Shown here: in pieces, positions 7,342 to 14,761 of the stretch | How positions within the stretch are numbered: position 1 is the stretch's first letter | Layout of the letters: each line of letters opens with the position of its first letter | Virus record (IMG/VR): IMGVR_UViG_3300036978_000139 | Span: 1 to 37,202 of that record | DNA: 37,202 nucleotides | Direction: 5' to 3' (one strand) | Origin: a virus | The notes under the pieces: model-generated | Told to the model about the DNA's origin: nothing | What the model saw: only the letters and a program-made list of their open reading frames with translations | The model's database searches: none | Made by a program: the position numbers and the translations under genes

Positions 7342-9072
7342 CTAGCTCTCCGCGCCTATAGGCAAAACGCCTGCCAGCATAGCGGACGCAAGCGCGATGC
7401 ACTCGCAGTCCCAAAGGTGGTTCGGCCTGCCTCCGATGCGAACCCATCGTTGCTCGACTTGTTTGGTCTTGGAGTTCGTTACGTCCTTCTTCATCTCCGA
7501 CAACATCTGCTTGCGATAGTCTTCGGACACGTCCCGCGCGACTTCCCATTTCGGCGTGGCGTCAGCCTGGCGAAGTGAAGCCAATTTATCCTTGATGCCT
7601 TCGTTGCTGAAAAAGAAATACGCGCACTTCAAACCGTCGCTTCCGGCCTGCGCTCCTTCGATCTTGGAAACGAAGCGCCGCGTGCGCCTGCCGTTGTCAA
7701 TATGGTAAAAGCCGTCCTGTCCCGAACCGTGCGATGCCGTCCACCCACGCCGAGCGCATTGTTCGTAAACAAGCGGAGTATCGTAGCCAGCATCAACGAC
7801 GACGCACCGCGGCATGATGTCGAATTGTTGCTGAATGGCGTCGAGCGTTTCCCAAGTCAGCGGCCTTGACTCATGCAAGAGCATGGACGAGCCGTCCACT
7901 CGGAAGGCGCGGACGACGGCCCAGAAGTGATCGCGTTGCTTGTCCACGCACATAAAGCGCCGATGCTCGCCGTCGATCTTTTGGCCTTCGAGATATTCCG
8001 CCTTGGCGTAGTCGCCGGTCGTTATCTCCGGAAGATCGCTCGTTACTTCGTCTTGCCAAGTCTGCGCCTTACGCTTCTGAATAAATTGTTTGAGCGGCTC
8101 CAGGTTCCCGCTGCTCTTGGCTTCGTTGGCCTCGATCCACTCTTTGACTATGCTGAACCACGGTATCCACCAGACGGCGTAAGCCGGATACTCGAACGAG
8201 CGATGACCGCGCACCGGATGCGGGTTTAGTGCACGATACGTTGCAGAATTTGCAAGGTTTCGTCTAGTCGATGCGTCGTCTTTATAGCGCGTTTCGCAAT
8301 GCTCGCACTTCATTCTCACCGAGTCCTGCACTTTATCCCAAAGAATGCCGCCCTTCTCGTCACGTTCGGACGTGTATTCGATCTGGTCGAACAAGTACCG
8401 CTGCCAGTTCCCACAATGGGAACACGTCCAGCCCCAGACTTCTCGCGTTCCGCTGTCCCATTCAGCATCCGCTTCGTGTCCTGCGTCCCATCCTTGCGAA
8501 ACTAAGAGCGTCTTTCGGTTCCATCTGTCGTGATGTCGGGCCTTTAGTTCCTTTATCATGCCGCTTTTCCACCTCCAGACTTCATCGCCAATGCAGTATC
8601 GCATGGATTTTTCTTGTAGGTTGGTCATGTTCGCGCCGCCTGCGAATAGAACCATGTGCGGAAATAGGATCGTGGTCTTGCGCAAGGCGTGCCGGTCTTC
8701 TGGGAACAGGTCTTTGACCGGCTGGCACTCGTTGAAGATCGGCAACAGGCGCGACTCCGTCCAGTCTTTGACCATGTCGTCAGTCTGACCGACGAACAAA
8801 GTAGGCCCAGGCTTTTGTGCGACGATGAAACACGCGAGTGTTTCCATCATCGTCGTCTTCCCGCCCCCAGTCGGTGCGCGAAGAAATACCTGTGTCGTTT
8901 CGTCGTCGCTTGCTGCTAATAGTGGCGCATTCAACCAAGGCGCCACCGAAGGGTCGAAGCGCGAAGCGCGGTCTGAGTTTGGGAAGCTGACGTGGTCGGA
9001 TGCCCAGTCTAAGATCGTGCCGTCGAATGCAAGTTTGATTCCGTCGCGGATGCCTTGTGCTAGTGGATTCAT
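7342..9072 (-). CDS. Terminase large subunit, GpA family
   Basis: This 576-residue protein is the ATP-driven packaging motor and nuclease. The ATPase domain has Walker A APTGGGKTT (66-74) and Walker B MRYCIGDE (157-164). A zinc-binding insertion with CSHC (217-220) and CEHC (256-259) is typical of GpA-type terminases. The nuclease domain shows acidic residues in FMCVDKQRDHFW (D377) and VVVDAGYDT (D427). GpA terminases are associated with cos packaging in lambda, so cohesive ends are likely for the real virion DNA (inference). It overlaps the small upstream gene by 4 nt (ATGA). The C-terminus, about residues 500-576, is the likely portal-contact region. Confidence 0.93.
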   Translation of the reverse strand: MNPLAQGIRDGIKLAFDGTILDWASDHVSFPNSDRASRFDPSVAPWLNAPLLAASDDETTQVFLRAPTGGGKTTMMETLACFIVAQKPGPTLFVGQTDDMVKDWTESRLLPIFNECQPVKDLFPEDRHALRKTTILFPHMVLFAGGANMTNLQEKSMRYCIGDEVWRWKSGMIKELKARHHDRWNRKTLLVSQGWDAGHEADAEWDSGTREVWGWTCSHCGNWQRYLFDQIEYTSERDEKGGILWDKVQDSVRMKCEHCETRYKDDASTRRNLANSATYRALNPHPVRGHRSFEYPAYAVWWIPWFSIVKEWIEANEAKSSGNLEPLKQFIQKRKAQTWQDEVTSDLPEITTGDYAKAEYLEGQKIDGEHRRFMCVDKQRDHFWAVVRAFRVDGSSMLLHESRPLTWETLDAIQQQFDIMPRCVVVDAGYDTPLVYEQCARRGWTASHGSGQDGFYHIDNGRRTRRFVSKIEGAQAGSDGLKCAYFFFSNEGIKDKLASLRQADATPKWEVARDVSEDYRKQMLSEMKKDVTNSKTKQVEQRWVRIGGRPNHLWDCECIALASAMLAGVLPIGAES

Positions 9073-9278
9073 CGCATTCCAAAAATTTGCTTGAGCGCGT
9101 CGAGATTCCCCGACGGCGGTTGTTTAGATGTCGGCTCCTCTTCTCCGTCATACATGGCAATTTCCCATGTCGTTTCAAACATCTTGCGAAGCCCGGCAGC
9201 GGACATCGTTATCATTCCTTCACCGTCGAATGAAGGATTGCGCTTTGAGTAAATTTTCCAGAGTTCTTTTTTCGTCAT
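9069..9278 (-). CDS. Small protein before large terminase
   Basis: This 69-residue protein begins MTKKELWKIYSKRNPSF. It has a short helical N-terminus, a middle with AAGLRKMFETTWEIAMYDGEE, and a C-terminal LDALKQIFGMR. The ATG at 9278 is chosen because the longer open frame upstream is Arg/Ser-rich shadow sequence of the neighbouring gene. It overlaps the terminase start by 4 nt. Small proteins of this style, starting MTKxELWxxYxxKNPxF, recur beside terminase genes in phages, but I know of no function. Confidence 0.65.
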   Translation of the reverse strand: MTKKELWKIYSKRNPSFDGEGMITMSAAGLRKMFETTWEIAMYDGEEEPTSKQPPSGNLDALKQIFGMR

Positions 9279-9300
9279 ATAGTTCAAGCCTAGTTTGAAC

Positions 9301-9519
9301 CTAGTCGTAATTTCGGCAGAGCTTGAACATCTTTTCGATGGCGTTGCGGACGTGCGGCCATTCCTCTTTGTCGAAGCGTAGCTTTTGTTCGTCTTGGCTG
9401 ATCTCCAAAAATTCACCACCGGCCTCGTCGACGATCTCGATCTCGGTGACGCTGTCGTCAAATATCTGCTCTCCCTTTACTCCGACTATCATTTTTGTTG
9501 TTCGTGTTTCGTATGTCAT
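9301..9519 (-). CDS. Small acidic hypothetical protein
   Basis: This 72-residue protein starts MTYETRTTKMIVGVKGEQIF. It is acidic, with predicted beta strands in the first half and a C-terminal helix (WPHVRNAIEKMFKLCRN). It is not recognised. It lies between the small and large terminase genes. Its start follows an A/C-rich leader with GAACACGAAAGGGTATAAATT, so there is at best a weak ribosome-binding site. Confidence 0.6.
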   Translation of the reverse strand: MTYETRTTKMIVGVKGEQIFDDSVTEIEIVDEAGGEFLEISQDEQKLRFDKEEWPHVRNAIEKMFKLCRNYD

Positions 9520-9562
9520 AATTTATACCCTTTCGTGTTCATTTTGTTCATCAGTTGTTTGA

Positions 9563-10012
9563 TTATACCTTTTCAAGCTCATTTCGGATCTCGGCCAAGA
9601 TAGCCTGCGTGCGCTCGTGCAGTTTCTTCCGCAAGCTAGCTTCATCGAGTCCGGCCAATGCGCCCGATGCGTCGTTGACCAATGCCGCGAGCTTGGCGCT
9701 AAAGATCGCGCCGATGCGGATACCGGCTTCGCGCACAACGGCGATCTCGACCAACTCGCCTCGGTCTTGTTGAAGGCGGACGCGAATGCGTTCGGATTCG
9801 AGCAGGGTTTTCTCAAGTCGTGCTTCGTTCAGCGTAGCTGGTGCGGCTTTGCCCGACGCTTGTAAATATTCGTCGCGCCATTTTGTAGCGTCCTCGACCG
9901 ACGTTGTGGGACAGCCCATTTTCACCCATTTATGGACGGCAACTTTGGAAACTCCCCACGCATCCGCGATGACTTGGAGCGTTACTTTGTTAACCTTGGT
10001 TTTTTTGATCAT
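9563..10012 (-). CDS. Terminase small subunit, Nu1-like
   Basis: The protein has 149 residues. Residues 5-45 form a winged-helix/HTH DNA-binding domain (VTLQVIADAWGVSKVAVHKW) with the Nu1-style ending MGCPTTSVEDATKWRDEYL. A basic helical region follows (NEARLEKTLLESERIRVRLQ) and then an assembly region and a helix-rich C-terminus. It recognises the packaging site and recruits the large subunit. ATG at 10012 is preferred over a TTG two codons upstream. It lies two small genes upstream of large terminase, with an 86-bp leader that could hold the packaging site. Confidence 0.82.
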   Translation of the reverse strand: MIKKTKVNKVTLQVIADAWGVSKVAVHKWVKMGCPTTSVEDATKWRDEYLQASGKAAPATLNEARLEKTLLESERIRVRLQQDRGELVEIAVVREAGIRIGAIFSAKLAALVNDASGALAGLDEASLRKKLHERTQAILAEIRNELEKV

Positions 10013-10040
10013 GCACAAGAGAGCAAAGAGAGTTCATTGA

Positions 10041-10065
10041 CCCGTATGGATCAGCAACTTACGGG
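10041..10065. other. Inverted repeat upstream of small terminase, possible packaging-site element
   Basis: Six-base arms CCCGTA and TACGGG, separated by 13 nt, lie in the 86-bp non-coding stretch directly before the small terminase gene. In lambda-like phages the cos site occupies this spot. No known cos sequence can be recognised here, so this is only a positional candidate. Confidence 0.3.
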
Positions 10066-10098
10066 AGCCTCCTAATTTTTTACAAAAGTTCTTAAACA

Positions 10099-10943
10099 TT
10101 ATATTAAATCAAACTGATGACTTGCAGGCTCCTTTGATCCTTTTCTTATATTGTCGAGACGAAGCATTGGTCTAAGGTTGGATATGTGATTTGCCATTCT
10201 TCTATCATTAGGATTTGTTAGATCAAATGCAGACAATGGCACAACATGATCAATAGTCCACTTTGTTCCATGATTATCCCATTTCATTCCGTTCTTAAAC
10301 TGAGATTCCAATCTAATCATTGCGTCATTAAATGAACATCCAATATAATCTTCTGTCCTCATCTCTCTATTTCCCTTAATATGATCAATAACCCTCTTGA
10401 TGTTTCGTCTCATTATTAGCCTAGTTTTTTGTATCGAAGTAAGTGGAATATCCCTTTTTATCTTTGCTGTGCTTCTCCTAATCCTTCTGTCAGCCTGAGA
10501 ATCCCTGCTAATTAAATCTAAGGCATTTGTCCTAGAAGAAAGAAGCTCTCTTTTCCCAGCAGTTTTGTTTGATCCTATCGGATTGTAAACACCGCTTCTA
10601 ATCATTTTAATCCTAACAGAAACGTGACTCATTGCCATAACCTTTCCTATAGTCTTTATCCCATATCCCAAAGATTGTAGGCAAGACATACATTGAACCA
10701 TTGACCCTAACTTATTTATTGTTTTGGCATAGCATTCATGGCAGCAATACTTTTGCTGTGGGCTTCCACATGAGAATTGGTTTGAGCATCGGATACATTG
10801 TTTTTGATATTTGATAGGGTTGTAGCCTTTGGCCTTCCCCCCTTCATTCCGTTCATCTTTGATGACTCGGCTTTCTTCTTCGACTTCAAAGAACCAAGGA
10901 TTTTCCCGATGTTGATTTGCTGATTGCAGTGTGGGCATTTCAT
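10099..10943 (-). CDS. Zinc-ribbon HNH endonuclease, apparently joined by -1 frameshift
   Basis: Two frames appear to form one protein of about 281 residues. The first frame starts at 10943 (MKCPHCNQQINIGKILG), contains a CPHC knuckle and reaches KMNGMKGG at codon 36. The second frame supplies a further zinc-finger region (CIRCSNQFSCG, YCCHEC), a basic helical linker, and a C-terminal HNH nuclease with FNDAMIRLESQFKNGMKW, WTIDHVVPLSAFD and SNLRPMLRLDNIRKG. The frames are connected exactly by a -1 shift at G GGG GGA (10842-10836). The zero frame alone would stop after 75 residues at 10716. The start at 10943 is supported by AGGA about 10 nt upstream. The region is visibly more AT-rich than its neighbours, suggesting recent acquisition. 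It may be a homing-type nuclease, or a packaging-associated HNH like that of HK97. Confidence 0.6.
10836..10842 (-). other. Candidate -1 slippery heptamer G GGG GGA
   Basis: The zero-frame codons are AAG GGG GGA. Slipping back one base gives GGG GGG and then AAG GCC AAA, which is the frame of the HNH region. The site lies in the purine tract AAGGGGGGAAGG. I find only a weak hairpin downstream (GCC-AAA-GGC), so stimulation is uncertain. A genuine indel in the G run is the main alternative. Confidence 0.45.
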
Positions 10944-10971
10944 TAAACATATATCCTATCTGCTAGGATTG

Positions 10972-11505
10972 TCAATTCAATTTATTGTAAATGTCCACGA
11001 TTGGCTTGAGCGAAACGCGCAATGATTCACGCTCATCAGCCCGCCATTGCTCCACCGGCTTGCGCGTGAACAGGTCGGTGAAGGATCGTTGTAGTTTGCC
11101 CGCGTAGGTCAGCCAATGCGTGCTCGCGCCCGTGGTGCGTTCGGGGTCATTCTCTTCGCGCCCCGCTGATCCTGGGGGAGGAAGGATGCCGAGCATCTGC
11201 GCTCCGAGTTTGGCCATGTCGGCAGGCCATAGGTCTAGCTCAAGCTGGTCGCGGTTACGCGCCAAGTGAATTGCCTTGGCCGCCTTGTCTGGATCGATAC
11301 CGAGCGATGCGAGCCATTCGTTGCGGTTGCCGCGAACGTGATCCTTTGCGACCATTAGCATCTGCCCGCAGTCTGCCATGCGTAGGACGGCAGCGCGTGC
11401 GTTACCCTTGGCCGTTACGGCTAGGGCGTTAGCTTCCGCGTAAGCGGTGCGGATCTCTGTTTCAATGACTGGCAGCGTGAGCGCCGTGATTTCGTTTGGT
11501 TCCAT
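10972..11505 (-). CDS. DUF3102-like phage protein
   Basis: This 177-residue, mainly helical protein contains VLRMADCGQMLMVAKDHVRGNRNEWLAS near residues 40-67, the pattern of DUF3102-type proteins found in phages and mobile elements. A later segment, LGIDPDKAAKAIHLARNRD, also fits. The C-terminal part (STHWLTYAGKLQRSFTDLFT) is helical. Function is unknown; DNA-associated roles are often assumed for relatives. It overlaps the end of the HTH gene by 44 nt and precedes the HNH gene. The start at 11505 follows the leader CCAACACGAACAAAT, which lacks a Shine-Dalgarno motif. Confidence 0.6.
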   Translation of the reverse strand: MEPNEITALTLPVIETEIRTAYAEANALAVTAKGNARAAVLRMADCGQMLMVAKDHVRGNRNEWLASLGIDPDKAAKAIHLARNRDQLELDLWPADMAKLGAQMLGILPPPGSAGREENDPERTTGASTHWLTYAGKLQRSFTDLFTRKPVEQWRADERESLRVSLKPIVDIYNKLN

Positions 11506-11902
11506 ATTTGTTCGTGTTGGTTTTTCTGTATGTATTTCGAGCCTCCTCGCTCTTGAGTGATGTGCTAGGCGGCAGGCCCGTTGTGTCGAGAAAGTCCATT
11601 GCTATTTTCGAGATCGCCTGCTTGGTGCAACCCAGCTCCCGCCCCGCTTCCAGCATACTCATGCCCGCGGTAAGCGGATGACCTAAAGCGAACGCCACGC
11701 CCCACAGCGTTTTGCTTCGGCTGTAACCGTGTTCTGCTAGGAATGAGATCGTTTTGTTCAGCACAACCAGGAGCTTCTCCGATGCTTCTCGATACGCCGT
11801 CATGCGAAAGGCGTGGCCCGCTGTGGGGTCGTCGAACGAATAAAAGTCTGGCGTGTAGCTTGCTTCGTCGTATTCCGCCGCGTCGCGTGCTTGGTCGTGC
11901 AT
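11462..11902 (-). CDS. Helix-turn-helix DNA-binding protein, possible operon regulator
   Basis: The protein has 146 residues. An acidic N-terminal region (EYDEASYTPDFYSFDD) precedes a helical middle, and a clear helix-turn-helix sits near residues 90-120 (MSMLEAGRELGCTKQAISKI). A Thr/Asn/Lys-rich tail follows. The ATG at 11902 is chosen because a longer reading to 12034 would begin upstream of the predicted transcription start. It is the first gene after an operator-like promoter and heads the packaging genes. That position suggests an autoregulator or a switch to late expression (inference). It could instead be a small-terminase-like DNA-binding protein. Confidence 0.65.
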   Translation of the reverse strand: MHDQARDAAEYDEASYTPDFYSFDDPTAGHAFRMTAYREASEKLLVVLNKTISFLAEHGYSRSKTLWGVAFALGHPLTAGMSMLEAGRELGCTKQAISKIAMDFLDTTGLPPSTSLKSEEARNTYRKTNTNKYGTKRNHGAHAASH

Positions 11903-12011
11903 CGAATACTTTTTGTGCCATATCTTTTTTGTATTGCAAATAGTTTCTTGTTTTTTTGCTCTGAATAAAGGGCGCTTTGCTGCCGCTCCCACCAAGAAAA
12001 ACAGTGGCTTT

Positions 12012-12050
12012 TTTATAGGCATCCAAACATCCACGTATCAACGCCTATAA
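12012..12050 (-). promoter_or_regulatory. Sigma70-like promoter overlapped by an inverted repeat
   Basis: On the minus strand TTGATA (12041-12036) is followed after 18 nt by TATAAA (12017-12012). An 8-bp inverted repeat, TTATAGGC/GCCTATAA, has one arm over the -10 element (12013-12020) and the other just upstream of the -35 (12043-12050), so a bound dimer could block the promoter. It lies in the 156-bp gap after the helicase gene and 110 nt before the HTH gene. The remaining leader is A-rich with no gene. Confidence 0.6.
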
Positions 12051-12058
12051 GTGTTAAA

Positions 12059-13321
12059 TTATTTCGTCTTCACCCGATCGACAAAGCGCGAGATGCCGCC
12101 TTGCATTAGAACCGGCGCGGAAACGTGGCGTTCGCCGTTTCTGTTTTTCATAAGTTTAATTTCTGAGTCTGGATGGTTTGCATGATCTATGTGCAGGACA
12201 TAGTCGGCATGATGCCCGATACCGCGTGACTCGCGAAGCTCACCTTTGTCATTTAGTTGAGATGCGGTCAGGACGCAAACATTTAAATGCAGCGCCATCA
12301 ACTTCAGTCTGCGCACAACTTCGCTCACCTGTTGTTCGCGTGTCTCACTTTTGCTATCGGCGGACGGAGAGCAAAGCTGAATGTAGTCCACAACGATCCA
12401 GTCAAGGCCGGTTCGCTTTTGTTGTCGGCAAATAGATTCGATGGTGTCGATGTCCGATACTTGGTCGCAAATTGTGATCGGTAATGCCGATATTTCGGCG
12501 ATACCTTTTTGCATTCCAGCCAGGTGTTGTTTGTTTGGGTTTTCGTATGCGGACACGCAACGCCATCCGCTTTTAGATGCGACTAAACGGCAGATGACCT
12601 GAAGCGCACCCATCTCTAGCGAGAAAATGATGCCCGTCTTGGCGTTTATAGCCCCGTGCAGGGCTGTTTGGAGCAAAGCAATAGACTTACCGCCCGAAGT
12701 CTCGCTTGCGAACACTGCGAGCGTTCCCCGCTCAAATCCGCCGTTGAGCTTTTCATCCAGTCCGGTGACGCCGGTATGGAAGCGTTCGGGTTGGGTCGTC
12801 TTTTCGAGTTCGTTCAAGAGTTCGGTGCATTGCTGCTTGAGCGATAGCGCCCCGACTTGTTCCTCGTCCGAGTCTGCCAAGTGTTGAGCGATGCCGTTGA
12901 GATCCGCCCGCATTTCGCGGATGTCGTCTTTGCTCTCGTGCAGCTTCGCCATCGCCTTTCGATACCGGCGGGCCTTGAGCAAGTCTTTCCTGAAGTCCAA
13001 GGCCGCGACAGCATCTCCGGTGGGATATGCCGTGAATGCTTCGGTGACGCCGTGGTATCCGCCCACGTCGAAGATCATTCCCTTTTCTTCAAGCACAGCC
13101 TGGAGTCGGAAGATGTCGGACTTGTAGCCTTCGTTGTGACACTCCTTGGCCGCTGAGAGCAAGGCTCGGTTTGCGTGCTCGAAGAACAGATCCGCGTCCC
13201 ACTTCGCCGCGTCCAAGACTTCGTAGTTTTGGAGCAAGATCGAGATCGCCGCTTTCTCTGCCGAAGGTGCGGTCGGGACTGCTGATCTGGTTGGTGTCTC
13301 TTCTCGTTTTAAAATTGCCAT
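12059..13321 (-). CDS. Replicative DNA helicase, DnaB-like
   Basis: The protein has 420 residues. An N-terminal helical DnaB domain (about 20-150, AEKAAISILLQN...) is followed by a RecA-fold motor. Visible are Walker A ASETSGGKS (205-213), the SLEM motif (234-237) and Walker B WIVVDYIQL (308-316, D312). Further conserved blocks are EVVRRLKLMALHLNVCVLT with SQLN and the C-terminal LMKNRNGE. It unwinds DNA at the fork and is shorter than bacterial DnaB (about 470). It is encoded just after an iteron-like array and a replisome-organiser-like gene, completing a replication-initiation module. Its start lies in an A-rich leader (AACAAAAAGAACTCACAAG). Confidence 0.9.
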   Translation of the reverse strand: MAILKREETPTRSAVPTAPSAEKAAISILLQNYEVLDAAKWDADLFFEHANRALLSAAKECHNEGYKSDIFRLQAVLEEKGMIFDVGGYHGVTEAFTAYPTGDAVAALDFRKDLLKARRYRKAMAKLHESKDDIREMRADLNGIAQHLADSDEEQVGALSLKQQCTELLNELEKTTQPERFHTGVTGLDEKLNGGFERGTLAVFASETSGGKSIALLQTALHGAINAKTGIIFSLEMGALQVICRLVASKSGWRCVSAYENPNKQHLAGMQKGIAEISALPITICDQVSDIDTIESICRQQKRTGLDWIVVDYIQLCSPSADSKSETREQQVSEVVRRLKLMALHLNVCVLTASQLNDKGELRESRGIGHHADYVLHIDHANHPDSEIKLMKNRNGERHVSAPVLMQGGISRFVDRVKTK

Positions 13322-13349
13322 CTTGTGAGTTCTTTTTGTTCCCCCTAGT

Positions 13350-13411
13350 GGCTCGCCTCTCGCCTTAAGCGAGAGAGGCGAAGCCTATCTATCTATGATA
13401 ATAGATAGATA
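13350..13411. repeat. Two adjacent hairpins in the replication intergenic region
   Basis: The first, 13350-13385, is an imperfect 14-bp stem (CTCTCGC/GCGAGAG core, flanked by GGCTCGC/GCGAAGCC with bulges). The second, 13386-13411, is a perfect 11-bp AT-rich stem TATCTATCTAT/ATAGATAGATA with a GATA loop. Another TCTATCTATCTA stretch follows. Neither is followed by a T-run on either strand, so they do not look like terminators. They sit next to the tandem repeats at 13438. Confidence 0.75.
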
Positions 13412-13437
13412 TTCTATCTATCTAGTCCACCTATGGT

Positions 13438-13481
13438 TTGTGTTGGGTTAGAGTTGGGTTTGCGTTGGGTTTCATTTGGGT
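13438..13481. repeat. Four 11-bp tandem repeats, iteron-like; candidate origin or operator
   Basis: Four contiguous 11-bp units are TTGTGTTGGGT, TAGAGTTGGGT, TTGCGTTGGGT and TTCATTTGGGT. The GTTGGGT core is exact in three copies and has one change in the fourth. The spacing is close to one DNA turn, so a protein would contact the same face. The array occupies the 163-bp gap between the replisome-organiser-like gene and the DnaB-like helicase, beside AT-rich hairpins, as expected of an iteron origin. Confidence 0.65.
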
Positions 13482-13484
13482 TAT

Positions 13485-13850
13485 TTATAGACGCATACCG
13501 ACTGGCTTTTTTGCAGGCTTTGGAGCGTCACTTTTCGGACGCCCTCCTTTTTTGCCGTTGCGATAATTCGCGAACAATTTCTTGTTCTGATCCTGCCATT
13601 GATGCAACACAAGCGCATCTCCTTCGCGCCTTGCGTAGCCGCTTTCTATGAGTGCGTTTTCTAGTTGCATCGGGTCACCTTCCCAGTCGGCTATCGCTGC
13701 GACTATTTCCGCTGACTTTTCTATCCTTTCGCACTTGCGAAACTGGCATTGCGACCACAATTTGAGAAGGCTGAAAACGCCTGCGTGACCGGCTAGGCGT
13801 AGCAGGATCTTGGTTTTGTAGTGGTCTGGAAAGTCGGGTGATAGGATCAT
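13485..13850 (-). CDS. Replisome organiser / helicase-loader-like winged-helix protein
   Basis: This 121-residue protein starts MILSPDFPDHYKTKILLRLA. The following LLKLWSQCQ, AAIADWEGDPMQLENALIES, GYARREGDALVLHQW and KKGGRPK pattern is characteristic of short phage replication proteins with a DnaD/replisome-organiser-like N-terminus. These proteins bind the origin or load the helicase. It overlaps the ParB-fusion gene by 4 nt (ATGA), which fixes the start at 13850. It lacks a long C-terminal domain, so it may act only in origin recognition. The iteron-like array lies immediately downstream and could be its target (inference). Confidence 0.7.
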   Translation of the reverse strand: MILSPDFPDHYKTKILLRLAGHAGVFSLLKLWSQCQFRKCERIEKSAEIVAAIADWEGDPMQLENALIESGYARREGDALVLHQWQDQNKKLFANYRNGKKGGRPKSDAPKPAKKPVGMRL

Positions 13851-14761
13851 GGTGCAAATAATTTTATTAAAGAGTCTCCGTGGCATCGTTGAGGATAACA
13901 ATGACAGCAAAGAACCTTACCCTTCAATTCATTTCCTGAATCGGTAAATGAGTCTTTGTTTGGCGCGTAATGCTCTTCAAAGTAATCACAGACCCGATCT
14001 CGATCGCCGTCTTGACCAAGAATAAATGGATTACCCCATTTACTTGTTCGATCAATTGCCACCATCTTGCCGTTTTGGGTCGCCCATTGGATTAGATGCT
14101 TGTCTCGTTGGAAGTTGGCGACTACGGTCTCCCCGGCCTCCACTTTGGCCTTTCTTTCGATCTCGTCGGGAAGCCACTCCGGTTCGGTAGGCTTGCGAGC
14201 GACTTCTTTCATAGCGTCTTGCAATGTCATTTTACCGGCCTTTACTTTTTCAAATGCTTCAGGTGCTTCTGATTTTACTTTTGCAGCCTGATTGACATAT
14301 GTCCGGTTCGTGTTGAAAAGCTCAGCGGCTTTGGTTGCAGCCTCACGCTCTTGGCGCGGTTGGGCCTGTTCCACAATTTTTTGTGTAATAGGTTCTGCCT
14401 TTGCTTGTGTCGCGGCCTGCTTCTCCCGCCGCTCTTTCTCCACCTGCCCCGCAATCACCGACAAAACATCCTCAGCCTCGACTGCAATCGTTGCCCATTG
14501 CCCCTTGTTCAGATTGCGACGTTTGTTTGTTCGCATCACCAACTGCAATGCCGCAGATTGATCACCATCGAATGTTTTAATTGCTGGGGATATACCAATG
14601 GCTTGACAGGCTCGATACCTATTCCACCCATCAAGAATTGCTCCGTCATAAACAATGACGGGTTGGCTTTGGTCAAAGCCGTTGTTTCGTATGTCTTCCA
14701 GTAGTCGGTTGAAATCTTCCTCGTTGGCTTCTGGGAAGATGTTTAATGCGTGTTTTTTCAT
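13847..14761 (-). CDS. ParB-like nuclease/CTPase-fold protein fused to DUF4326
   Basis: The protein has 304 residues. Residues 1-75 are a ParB/sulfiredoxin-like domain with PVIVYDGAILDGWNRYRACQ (34-53). Residues about 78-165 include RRNLNKGQWATIAVE and an HTH-like segment (AAELFNTNRTYVNQAA). After a charged linker, residues about 225-304 form a DUF4326 domain: TSKWGNPFILGQDG (239-252) and GKVLCCHCYPQRCHGDSLI (281-299), with conserved Cys/His. DUF4326 has no assigned biochemical activity that I know. The first codon overlaps the stop of the HNH gene (ATGA), and the gene overlaps the replisome organiser. It probably binds phage DNA during replication or marks it. The combination is unusual. Confidence 0.85.
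   Translation of the reverse strand: MKKHALNIFPEANEEDFNRLLEDIRNNGFDQSQPVIVYDGAILDGWNRYRACQAIGISPAIKTFDGDQSAALQLVMRTNKRRNLNKGQWATIAVEAEDVLSVIAGQVEKERREKQAATQAKAEPITQKIVEQAQPRQEREAATKAAELFNTNRTYVNQAAKVKSEAPEAFEKVKAGKMTLQDAMKEVARKPTEPEWLPDEIERKAKVEAGETVVANFQRDKHLIQWATQNGKMVAIDRTSKWGNPFILGQDGDRDRVCDYFEEHYAPNKDSFTDSGNELKGKVLCCHCYPQRCHGDSLIKLFAP

Noticed and set aside
7235-7549. Minus-strand frame of 104 codons across the end of the terminase gene
   Set aside because: It is an Arg-rich shadow of the terminase frame. The part outside terminase is only about 30 codons and lacks a convincing start.
13438-13481. CRISPR array
   Set aside because: Units are only 11 bp, contiguous and without spacers. 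Iteron or operator is a better reading.
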